Source of the DNA: Prevotella pectinovora
Lineage (GTDB): Bacteria > Bacteroidota > Bacteroidia > Bacteroidales > Bacteroidaceae
Direction: 5' to 3'
NCBI RefSeq assembly: GCF_000834015.1
Contig: NZ_JXQI01000055.1
Coordinates: 1 to 64,000, forward strand
DNA length: 64,000 nt
Shown: positions 44,854 through 52,455 of the stretch, one piece after another
Position numbering within the stretch: the first letter of the stretch is position 1
Layout of the letters: every line of letters begins with the position of its first letter
Program-made: the position numbers and the translations under genes
The notes under the pieces: model-generated
What the model was told of the DNA's origin: nothing
The model's input: only the letters and a program-made list of their open reading frames with translations
Database searches by the model: none

Positions 44854-47800
44854 TTAGATACCAAGACGCAATGTGAATGTGAACTGCTTAGACATAGGAG
44901 CTGCAACACCACCGGCGTTGAAGAACTCTGGGTCCTGACCGTTCAGCTTGTCGTCGCAATAGATCAAGAAGAGGTTTGTAGCCTGCAGCTTAGCGCTTGC
45001 GCTTGTAAGACCGATCTTGCTAATCCACTTGAGAGGGAAGTCGTATGCGAGAGAAATCTCCTTCATACGGATGAAGTCACCCTTTGCAACGCGCTCTGTA
45101 GAGAGGTTGTATGCGTTGTAAGCTCTGTTCAGATATGTATCGCTCTGGATTGTTCTGAGGTCGGCGATAGCTGGGATAGTAGTTCTCAGCTCGTCTCCAG
45201 GAACCACCCATCTGTTCTTGAACTCCTTAGGCATAGCCGAGAGGTCAGAATATGAGTAAGCGAATGATGGGTCAAGACGTGTAACGTTACCGAACGAGTA
45301 TGTCATGAAGATGTTCAGGTGCCAGTTCTTGTAAGAGAACACGTTACCGAGAGATCCGGTGATTGTAGGATCTGTAGGACCCTCATACTTCAGATGAGAG
45401 AGGTCGTAAGACTGGAAGTCGATGTCGCTTGTAGTGATCTCGCCCTTCTCGTTTACGAATGTTGGGAGACCTGAGTTGTTCAGGCCCTTGAAGTCCATAG
45501 AGAACAAAGCTCTGTAAGGATAGCCCTTCATTGTAAATCCGTTACCGTAGATAAGGTCGTAGATACGTGTCTGAGCGTCGAGGTCAGTCACACGGCTCTT
45601 AGTGTGAGAGAAGATGAAGTCAGTAGACCATGTGAAGTCCTTGGTCACAATGTTACGTGTACTGAGTGTGAACTCCTCACCATGAGACTTCATGGATGCT
45701 ACGTTGGCATAGTTGAGGATAGAACCCTCTACACCAGTTGTACGCTTCGGACCGATGAGGTCGTAGTTGTCACGAGTATACCAGTCGAACGAGAAGTTGA
45801 TTCTGTTGTTGAGGAAACCGAGGTCGATACCGAGGTTGAGCTCGTGCTTCTTCTCGTATGTCAGGTCAGGGTTAGCGAAGCTGTTGATCTGCAGACCAGA
45901 CTCCTTGTCAACAGTGTAAGGACGCCATACGTTGTAGCTACCGATGATTACGTTAGCATTTGTGATGGCAGGCTTGTCACCGGTCAGAGAGTAACTTGCC
46001 TTAACAGTAGCGTGAGAGAGAACCTTGTTCAGTTTCTCGAACCATGTCTCCTCATGAGCGTTCCATGCTCCAGAGATGTTCCATGTAGGCAACCAGCGGG
46101 CGCTTGTAGCCTTACCCAGACGGTTAGAACCCTCGTAGCGTACAGTACCGTTGATTGTATAACGGCCCTTCCAAGAATATGTAGCAGTACCGAAGAAAGA
46201 AACCTCACGGCTGTAGCCGTTGCCTACAGAGTAGTACATTGAGTTCTCCTCGCTTGCCTGCTTGAAGTAGCGGTAGTCGTAGCTTCCGAGCAGACCATTG
46301 CCGAAGTTCATACCAACACCGTTGAAGTATGTGCTGTTACGGTCAACGTTGTTGATCTCCATACCACCATATACGTTGATGATGTGGTCGTCCTTGATTA
46401 CGTCGTTATAAGATGCTGTAGCACGGAAGTCCCAGCTGTTCATCTTATACTTTGTCTCCTGGTAGAAACCACCAGATGGCAATACTGTGATAGGCAGTGA
46501 GTTTGCGCTGTCCGGGTCTTTGTACAACCATGAGTTGTTGTCACGGATTGTAGCGTCGTCCATAGCACGGAATGCAAGTGCCTGGTTAGAGTTCTCAGTG
46601 ATTGTCTGCACCTGTGTGGTGGTAGAGAACTTGTAAGCACCCAAAACAGAGAGTTCCACTGTGCGGATAGGCTTGTACTTGAGTTCAGCCTGGAGTTTGA
46701 TGTCAACAACGTCGAAGTTGAGGTAGTTGTTGTCGAGCTCGTGGAAGATGTTGAACGGAGCGTAGTTTCTCTGATACTCTGCATTTGGATCGAGAGTACG
46801 AGAGCTGTTCAAAGCGTAAGAATATGGGTTGATGTCGAAGTTACGCGACACGTCACCGGTCACACCGTTGATACCGCTTGAGTTTGTGGTACCAGGAGCC
46901 TGCTGCTTACGATAAGCAGCATTACCGATCATGTTCAAAGAAACCTTCTTGCTGATGTTGTACAGAGCGTTGATGTTAGAAGTATAACGCTTAACGTTGC
47001 TCTTCTTGTACCAACCTGGATCATCCATGAAGCTGAATGAAGCATAGTACTGAGCCTTCTCTGTACCAGAACTCATACTGATAGAGTGGTTCATCGAAAT
47101 CGAGTTGTTGAACAACAGGTCGAACCAGTCAGTGTTGCGATACTCAGCCTGCTGGAGGTAAGCGTTCATAGCCTCTGGAGTGTTGTCGAGACCGAACTTG
47201 CCAGTTGCAGGGTCGTACTGGTTCATGAGGTGGTACATATTACCGAACACACCTGAGTTGCTTGCGCGGTATGAGCTTACGAACGAGAAGAAACCGTTGT
47301 TCTGCATCTCCTTGAAGATACCCATCTGCTCCTGAGAGTTCATGATGTTGAACTCCTTGTAGCTTGGCTTCAGGCGATAAGAGAACTCACCGGTATAGCT
47401 GATCTTAGAGGTACCTGCCTTACCACGCTTTGTGGTAACAACGATCACACCAGCCATGGCGCGTGCACCATAGATAGATGTAGCGGAACCGTCCTTCAGG
47501 ATCTGGAAGCTTTCGATATCGTCAGAGTTCAGACCAGCGATGGCGCTTGAAATAAGTGTTGCTGCATCACCAGAAGAGAGAGCGTCGGCGTCTACTTCCG
47601 TCACGTCCTCCATGATGACACCGTCAACCACCCACAGTGGTTTAGACGAACCGTAAATAGAGGTAGCACCACGCACGCGGATCTTTGGCGCGGTACCGAA
47701 CGTTCCGGATACGTTCTGCACAGATACACCGGCTGCACGGCCTTCGAGCGAGCGGCTGATATCAGCCACACCGTCAAGTTTTGCCTTGTTTGCATCAATC

Positions 47801-48165
47801 TTAGTTGTGGCACCAGTAAACAGACGCTTGTCCATCTTCTGCATACCTGTAACTACGACCTCGCCGATCTCTTGTGCATTAGACTCCAAAACAATTTTCA
47901 TGTTTTTCTTGCCCTTCATGGTTACATCCTTCATACCGACATAAGTCACTATGATGGTTGGATTACTTTGGGTTGATGTCAGCGAGAATTTACCGTCGAT
48001 ATCCGTAACGGTACCTGTCTTAGTGCCCTTCAACATGATTGTAGCACCAATAACGGGTTGACCATCATCGTGAGATATCACGGTACCCGAGACTTCTGTT
48101 TGAGCCAGAGCCATTCCTACGAAGAGGAACAGGGAGGCCAACAGCATTGTTAGTCTTTTTTCCAT
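44854..48165 (-). CDS. SusC/RagA-family TonB-dependent outer-membrane transporter
   Basis: A 1103-residue importer. Signal peptide (cut near GMALAQ), then a CarboxypepD_reg-like domain (about 25-110; VSGTVISHDDGQPVIGATIM), a TonB box region (GEVVVTGMQ), a plug domain (about 115-230; RVRGATSIYGSSKPLWVVDG) and a 22-strand barrel. No extra N-terminal signalling domain, so no anti-sigma control is expected from it. The upstream promoter matches the -33/-7 consensus. It resembles RagA-type peptide importers in gene context, but the cargo is not known. Confidence 0.95.
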   Translation of the reverse strand: MEKRLTMLLASLFLFVGMALAQTEVSGTVISHDDGQPVIGATIMLKGTKTGTVTDIDGKFSLTSTQSNPTIIVTYVGMKDVTMKGKKNMKIVLESNAQEIGEVVVTGMQKMDKRLFTGATTKIDANKAKLDGVADISRSLEGRAAGVSVQNVSGTFGTAPKIRVRGATSIYGSSKPLWVVDGVIMEDVTEVDADALSSGDAATLISSAIAGLNSDDIESFQILKDGSATSIYGARAMAGVIVVTTKRGKAGTSKISYTGEFSYRLKPSYKEFNIMNSQEQMGIFKEMQNNGFFSFVSSYRASNSGVFGNMYHLMNQYDPATGKFGLDNTPEAMNAYLQQAEYRNTDWFDLLFNNSISMNHSISMSSGTEKAQYYASFSFMDDPGWYKKSNVKRYTSNINALYNISKKVSLNMIGNAAYRKQQAPGTTNSSGINGVTGDVSRNFDINPYSYALNSSRTLDPNAEYQRNYAPFNIFHELDNNYLNFDVVDIKLQAELKYKPIRTVELSVLGAYKFSTTTQVQTITENSNQALAFRAMDDATIRDNNSWLYKDPDSANSLPITVLPSGGFYQETKYKMNSWDFRATASYNDVIKDDHIINVYGGMEINNVDRNSTYFNGVGMNFGNGLLGSYDYRYFKQASEENSMYYSVGNGYSREVSFFGTATYSWKGRYTINGTVRYEGSNRLGKATSARWLPTWNISGAWNAHEETWFEKLNKVLSHATVKASYSLTGDKPAITNANVIIGSYNVWRPYTVDKESGLQINSFANPDLTYEKKHELNLGIDLGFLNNRINFSFDWYTRDNYDLIGPKRTTGVEGSILNYANVASMKSHGEEFTLSTRNIVTKDFTWSTDFIFSHTKSRVTDLDAQTRIYDLIYGNGFTMKGYPYRALFSMDFKGLNNSGLPTFVNEKGEITTSDIDFQSYDLSHLKYEGPTDPTITGSLGNVFSYKNWHLNIFMTYSFGNVTRLDPSFAYSYSDLSAMPKEFKNRWVVPGDELRTTIPAIADLRTIQSDTYLNRAYNAYNLSTERVAKGDFIRMKEISLAYDFPLKWISKIGLTSASAKLQATNLFLIYCDDKLNGQDPEFFNAGGVAAPMSKQFTFTLRLGI

Positions 48166-48217
48166 AAATACTCTCTTCCCTAAATTAATGAATGAATAAA
48201 TTATTGTTACGTTTTTG

Positions 48218-48249
48218 CAAATTTATATATTATTTCCATTCCAAACAAA
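48218..48249 (-). promoter_or_regulatory. Promoter of the SusCD operon
   Basis: Minus strand: TTTG (48249-48246), exactly 20 bp, then TAAATTTG (48225-48218). Predicted start about 48211, a leader of about 46 nt. Confidence 0.75.
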
Positions 48250-48547
48250 ACTAAAGGTAATAAAAACTGCTTTTCCCCAAAAATTTAACTAAAATAGAGG
48301 TATAAATGTATATTTACAATCATAATTATTCACATTACGGTCCTATTTCTTACACACTGATAGCAATAAGTGTACAACGATGACGGACATATATACACTT
48401 ATTAATATAACAGATGTCACACGGCTGTAATGGGTGTGAAACAATTGTTTTTGCAGTGTCACAGACTAACAGAATCCAGCTTACCAAGATATTAAGATGC
48501 CACGACAGACTGGAGAAAATATGATGACAGCGAAAAAACAGAAAAAA

Positions 48548-48640
48548 TCGTCAGATTGTCTGGTTTTCAGTATAGCGTATTGACATACAGGCAGTTAGCG
48601 ACCAGACAATTGTTTTCGATTGTCTGGATGGTTTGATGTC
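48548..48640 (-). repeat. Partial copy of the dispersed intergenic repeat
   Basis: Only the distal half is present (TCAGATTGTCTGGTTTT and GATTGTCTGGATGGTTTGAT). Here CCAGACAAT and ATTGTCTGG (48602-48610/48619-48627) form a 9-bp hairpin. The 22-bp palindrome array is absent. Confidence 0.65.
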
Positions 48641-48661
48641 AATGGGTAGTTTGTGCAAATA

Positions 48662-48691
48662 ATATAAGGTATGCGCGCGCATACCTTATAT
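48662..48691. repeat. Perfect 30-bp palindrome
   Basis: ATATAAGGTATGCGC followed directly by its reverse complement, no loop, with alternating GCGCGC at the centre. It lies about 75 bp downstream of the thioredoxin-fold lipoprotein gene (minus). No T run, so it may be a protein-binding site or cruciform as well as a terminator. Confidence 0.75.
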
Positions 48692-48768
48692 ATATAGTCA
48701 GTTGAATTGTCTGTCATTTTATTTGGAGCGGGCGCATTCGCCGCTGCTCCCCGCCAACGAAGATACTA

Positions 48769-49929
48769 TCAGAGTATCTTCTGGATTTCAGCATCGAGGT
48801 CTTTGATCTGCTCGTCACGCTTATAGAGGGTGTTCGTCTTGTCTACGAGGAAGAAGGTCGGCAACTTCTGGATGTTGTAGAGCATTAGGAGCTTGGAGTC
48901 CACTCCATCGGCATCACGCACGGATATCCATGGCAACGCTGCGGTCTGTGTCTTCCAGAAATGTTCCTCTGGATCGAGCGACACCTGGAAAATCTCCAGT
49001 CCGCGAGAGTGGTATTTGTTGTAGAGTTCCCTTAGTTTCATGATGCGCTGTGTGGAACCTTCGGATGCGAAGACATGGAAATCGAGCAACACTGCCTTGC
49101 CTACCAAGTCAGTGATGCGGCGCATATTGCCATGGTTGTCAGGCAGAGCAATCTCTATGATATTAGAGGTGTGCACCTTCGAAGGGTCGATGCCCTGCTG
49201 GCTTTCGGCGAGCTTGTTCTGCATGATTCTCACATTCTTCATTCCCTCGATGGCAATGTTGTGGAGGTTTTCGCCACGAAGCGAACCGGGATAGTATGTA
49301 TCCCAGCTTGTGGCAACGGCAGCGAACGCCTTGATGTCTTCCTTGCTCTCACGGGGATTGAAGATGAGTCGCTGTCCCAGAGCCTGGAACAGGGCGAAAT
49401 ATGAGGATGCCTTCATCGGCTGCTTGTAGATATAGTTGCGCTTGATGAAATCCTTATACTGTTCTATCACCTTACGGATGGTATCCTCGGCGGCGTCGTA
49501 TCCGATGGCTGGGTTGTTCTCGATGCCGATGACAAACGACTGGAGGTTTATCTGCTTGATAGCCAGGTCTTTGATGGTGGCACATTCCTCACTTCCGCTC
49601 ACGGTATATCCTGTTGACATCTTGGGATAGGATGCCTTCACTGTGATGGTCTCGGTGGAGTCTACGCTGAGGTTTATGATCTGGTTTGCTATGCGCAGGC
49701 GATAGAATTCCGGCGCTGTCGGCGCATCGTCGCTAAAGCTGAATGATCCGTCGGCAGAGAGTTTCACGGAGTCTATGGCAACCGGTCCGTCGAGACTCAT
49801 GTTCTCGAAATAGAGCATTGAGTCTTTAGCTTCCGTTATATTTCCGTTCACATGGAATTTCTTTCCTCCGCATGATGCGAGGAATATCACTGCCATAAGT
49901 ATTGCGAATGATGATATCGTTTTCTTCAT
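48769..49929 (-). CDS. DUF4369/TlpA-type thioredoxin-fold lipoprotein lacking the CxxC
   Basis: 386 residues, lipobox LASC (cysteine about 20). The N-terminal DUF4369-like beta domain (about 25-120; FHVNGNITEAKDSMLYFENM) is followed by helices and a C-terminal thioredoxin fold (about 245-386; ITDLVGKAVLLDFHVFASEG, then LYNIQKLPTFFLVDK with the cis-proline). Where TlpA has WCGPC it reads HVFASEGS, so disulfide chemistry is not possible. It is probably a structural or binding relative of ResA/TlpA proteins. A strong own promoter lies upstream. Confidence 0.88.
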   Translation of the reverse strand: MKKTISSFAILMAVIFLASCGGKKFHVNGNITEAKDSMLYFENMSLDGPVAIDSVKLSADGSFSFSDDAPTAPEFYRLRIANQIINLSVDSTETITVKASYPKMSTGYTVSGSEECATIKDLAIKQINLQSFVIGIENNPAIGYDAAEDTIRKVIEQYKDFIKRNYIYKQPMKASSYFALFQALGQRLIFNPRESKEDIKAFAAVATSWDTYYPGSLRGENLHNIAIEGMKNVRIMQNKLAESQQGIDPSKVHTSNIIEIALPDNHGNMRRITDLVGKAVLLDFHVFASEGSTQRIMKLRELYNKYHSRGLEIFQVSLDPEEHFWKTQTAALPWISVRDADGVDSKLLMLYNIQKLPTFFLVDKTNTLYKRDEQIKDLDAEIQKIL

Positions 49930-49957
49930 AAGTGTTTTTAGCTGATTAATATACGTG

Positions 49958-49988
49958 CAAATGTACTACAAATAATGCTAATATCAAA
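49958..49988 (-). promoter_or_regulatory. Promoter of the thioredoxin-fold lipoprotein gene
   Basis: Minus strand: TTTG (49988-49985), 19 bp, then TACATTTG (49965-49958), a full consensus match. Predicted start about 49951. Confidence 0.75.
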
Positions 49989-50019
49989 ATATCGGGGTTA
50001 AGATTTCAAGTTGTCCCGC

Positions 50020-50415
50020 TCATCTGTTGTACTTCACCCTATACGCCAGATATCCCAAAAGACAGCCCAGGGTAGCTCCCGTGGCGTTGGCAAGGAAATC
50101 GAGCCAATCGCCACTCCGCCTGCCTCCCGTGCAGTATGCCTGGAGAAGTTCTATCAGTCCGCTCATCATCACCGGAGCGAGCCAAGCCCAGAGGAGCAGG
50201 CGGCGCGGACTGGCAGAGGAGCGGTAGCGGCGCAGGTGTTCGAGCCATATCACACTACACGTTCCGGCATACATCGCGATATGTGTCCATTTGTCAATGA
50301 ACGGCACATCGTCGAGTGATGTATGTGGCGGAGTGCAGAAGCACGCCACCCAGATTATGGCTATGCAGAGCCACGACAAGGGGTAAAAACGCATTAATTG
50401 TGGGATTCGTCTCAT
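50020..50415 (-). CDS. VanZ-like small membrane protein
   Basis: 131 residues with about four helices. The family pattern is visible: FIDKWTHIAMYAGT and the later IELLQAYCTGGRRSGDWLDF, then LANATGATLG. The VanZ family gives low-level teicoplanin resistance in enterococci, but most members have unknown roles in the envelope. It lies divergent to the sodium symporter and shares its upstream region. Confidence 0.88.
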   Translation of the reverse strand: MRRIPQLMRFYPLSWLCIAIIWVACFCTPPHTSLDDVPFIDKWTHIAMYAGTCSVIWLEHLRRYRSSASPRRLLLWAWLAPVMMSGLIELLQAYCTGGRRSGDWLDFLANATGATLGCLLGYLAYRVKYNR

Positions 50416-50434
50416 TTTAATTGATATTTTAATG

Positions 50435-50462
50435 CAAAAGTAAAAAATATTTGATACATTTG
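50435..50462. promoter_or_regulatory. Overlapping divergent -7 boxes
   Basis: Minus-strand TACTTTTG (50442-50435) points to the VanZ gene and plus-strand TACATTTG (50455-50462) to the symporter gene. Only 12 bp separate them, so RNA polymerase binding at one should exclude the other. Confidence 0.55.
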
Positions 50463-50533
50463 CGACAATTAACTAAATCAATATTACAATTAGGATAGCA
50501 TATTCATTTCTAAAACCAAAAGAAAGCACAGTT

Positions 50534-51895
50534 ATGGAAAAAGGGAACAGAGCTAATTTCGGTAGTAAACTTGGATTGATACTCGCCACGGCGGGTTCGG
50601 CAGTGGGTCTCGGCAACGTATGGCGCTTCCCGTATATGGCGGGGCAGAACGGCGGTGCGCTATTCATCATCGTCTATGTGGTCTGCGTGCTTGCGCTTGG
50701 CATACCATGTATCATGAGCGAATTCATAATCGGCAGACATTCCGCCTCAAACACGGCGAGGGCTTACCGCAAACTTGCCGGCAAGACACCTTTCGGACTG
50801 GTGGGATATCTGGGAGTGCTGACAGGACTCCTCATCAACGGCTACTATGCCGTGGTGTCGGGATGGTGTTTCGAATATATCTACGCATCGGCGGCAGGAC
50901 AGCTGAACGGGGACCCGCAGTTTTTTGCCGACTTCTTCAACACCTTTGAGAAAGACCCCGTAAAACCGATATTCTGGGCTGTGACATTCCTGATTGTCAC
51001 ACATCTTATCATCATCAGAGGAGTGAAAGACGGCATCGAGAAGGCTTCAAAGATGATGATGCCGGCACTGTTCGTGCTGCTGATAGTACTTGTGGTGGCA
51101 TCCTGCATGCTGCCAAACGCATGGGCGGGTGTGGAATACCTGTTCAAGCCGGACTTCAGCAAGGTAACCAAGGAGCTGTTCCTCGGCGCACTGGGACAGG
51201 CATTCTTCTCATTGAGCATCGGCATGGGGTGTCTGTGCACCTTCGCCTCTTACTTTTCGAAAGAAACAAACCTTACGAGTTCTGCGATGCAGATAGGCAT
51301 TATAGACACGGTGATAGCGATTCTCGGAGGACTGATTATCTTCCCTGCAGCATTCAGCGTGGGCGTAAGCCCCGACAGCGGTCCGTCGCTGATATTCATC
51401 ACTCTGCCAAACGTCTTCCAGGAGGCTTTCGGGGGCATTCCTGTTGTGGAATATCTGGTGGCACTGTCATTCTATATTCTCCTGTCGCTGGCGGCTCTTA
51501 CATCACTGATTTCCATCCATGAGGTGAGCACGGCATTCGTAGAAGAGGAGTTCAATGTGTCGCGCAACCGTTCTGCTACCATCGTGACGGCTGTCAGCAT
51601 GGTGATTGCCGTATTGTGCTCTCTGTCGTTGAGCGATCTGGATATCATTTGTCTGGGCGGCAAGTCGCTGTTCGACTGGCTCGATTCCATCACAAGTCAG
51701 ATATTGTTGCCGTTGGGCGGATTCTTCACCTGTCTGTTCTTGGGATGGTATGTTCCCAAGAAGATAGTGAAGGACCAATACACCAACTGGGGCACGATGC
51801 CGGGCAAGTATTTCGGCGTGTATATGTTCTGCATGAAATTCCTCTGCCCCATCTGCATCCTGCTCGTGTTCCTACACCAGTTCGGAGTGATTTAA
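50534..51895 (+). CDS. Sodium-dependent neurotransmitter-type symporter (NSS/SNF family)
   Basis: A 453-residue Na+-coupled amino-acid transporter of the LeuT fold with 11-12 helices. Family signatures are GLGNVWRFPYMAGQNGGALF (helix 1, sodium/substrate site) and the helix-6 to helix-8 glycine-rich regions (LGQAFFSLSIGMGCLCTFAS). Bacterial members move amino acids such as tryptophan, leucine or tyrosine; the substrate here is not readable. A single gene with promoter and terminator. Confidence 0.95.
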   Translation: MEKGNRANFGSKLGLILATAGSAVGLGNVWRFPYMAGQNGGALFIIVYVVCVLALGIPCIMSEFIIGRHSASNTARAYRKLAGKTPFGLVGYLGVLTGLLINGYYAVVSGWCFEYIYASAAGQLNGDPQFFADFFNTFEKDPVKPIFWAVTFLIVTHLIIIRGVKDGIEKASKMMMPALFVLLIVLVVASCMLPNAWAGVEYLFKPDFSKVTKELFLGALGQAFFSLSIGMGCLCTFASYFSKETNLTSSAMQIGIIDTVIAILGGLIIFPAAFSVGVSPDSGPSLIFITLPNVFQEAFGGIPVVEYLVALSFYILLSLAALTSLISIHEVSTAFVEEEFNVSRNRSATIVTAVSMVIAVLCSLSLSDLDIICLGGKSLFDWLDSITSQILLPLGGFFTCLFLGWYVPKKIVKDQYTNWGTMPGKYFGVYMFCMKFLCPICILLVFLHQFGVI

Positions 51896-51914
51896 CCCAA
51901 AACGGTCAAAAGAC

Positions 51915-51957
51915 ACAAGGGCTGACATTTCTTTGTTATGTCGGCCCTTGTTTTCAA
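51915..51957 (+). terminator. Terminator of the symporter gene
   Basis: A 14-bp stem with one G:T pair, ACAAGGGCTGACAT/ATGTCGGCCCTTGT (51915-51928/51938-51951), is followed by TTTC. An IS-end-like AACCCAAAACGGTCAAAAG lies between stop and stem. Confidence 0.8.
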
Positions 51958-51975
51958 CCAAAAACTTCATGAAAT

Positions 51976-52285
51976 GGGCAAGCTGCTTGCCCAAGTGGGG
52001 CAACGTGCTTGCCCATCATGGGCAACGTGCTTGCCCCTGTTGGGCAGATTTGCTTTCAGACATCTGCCCAATAAGTTCATATTGTAACACCCATATTCCT
52101 GTTTCCTGAATTCTGCCAACGCAGGCAATTCCTGTAGTCTGAATTCCTCACACCTGAGAATTCTTTTCACCTGATAATTCTTTTCATCAGCAAACCATCC
52201 AGACAATTGCCTGACAATCGAAAGACAGCCAACTACCTGTCGGTCAGAATATTGCGACGAAAAACCAGACAATCTGACAGTTTTC
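51976..52285 (+). repeat. Dispersed intergenic repeat with 22-bp palindrome array, copy 3
   Basis: The units start at 51976, 51998, 52020 and 52042, exactly 22 bp apart. The first, GGGCAAGCTGCTTGCCC, is a perfect palindrome around one T. The next two read GGGCAACGTGCTTGCCC; the fourth is degenerate. The far end has CATCCAGACAATTGCCTGAC and ACCAGACAATCTGACAGTTT, as in copy 2. The middle section is longer and diverged, with short repeats of CACCTGA.AATTCTTTTC. Confidence 0.82.
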
Positions 52286-52362
52286 CAAAAATTCTTGGTT
52301 TTACAAAGAATCAGCGTTATGGGCAACTTTTTTTAATCATATTGACCAACACCAAATAATAA

Positions 52363-52412
52363 AAGGATTGGACAACCGGAGAGTCTCAGCTTCTCCAATT
52401 ATCCAATCCTTG
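52363..52412 (-). terminator. Terminator of the tandem M6 protease operon
   Basis: AAGGATTGGA..CCGGAGAG pairs with CTTCTCC..TCCAATCCTT across 52363-52412, leaving a T run on the minus strand. It lies about 45 bp past the last stop. Confidence 0.8.
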
Positions 52413-52455
52413 TTTTATGTGCAGACACGAGGTCTGAATGGAATGTTTCTGAATG

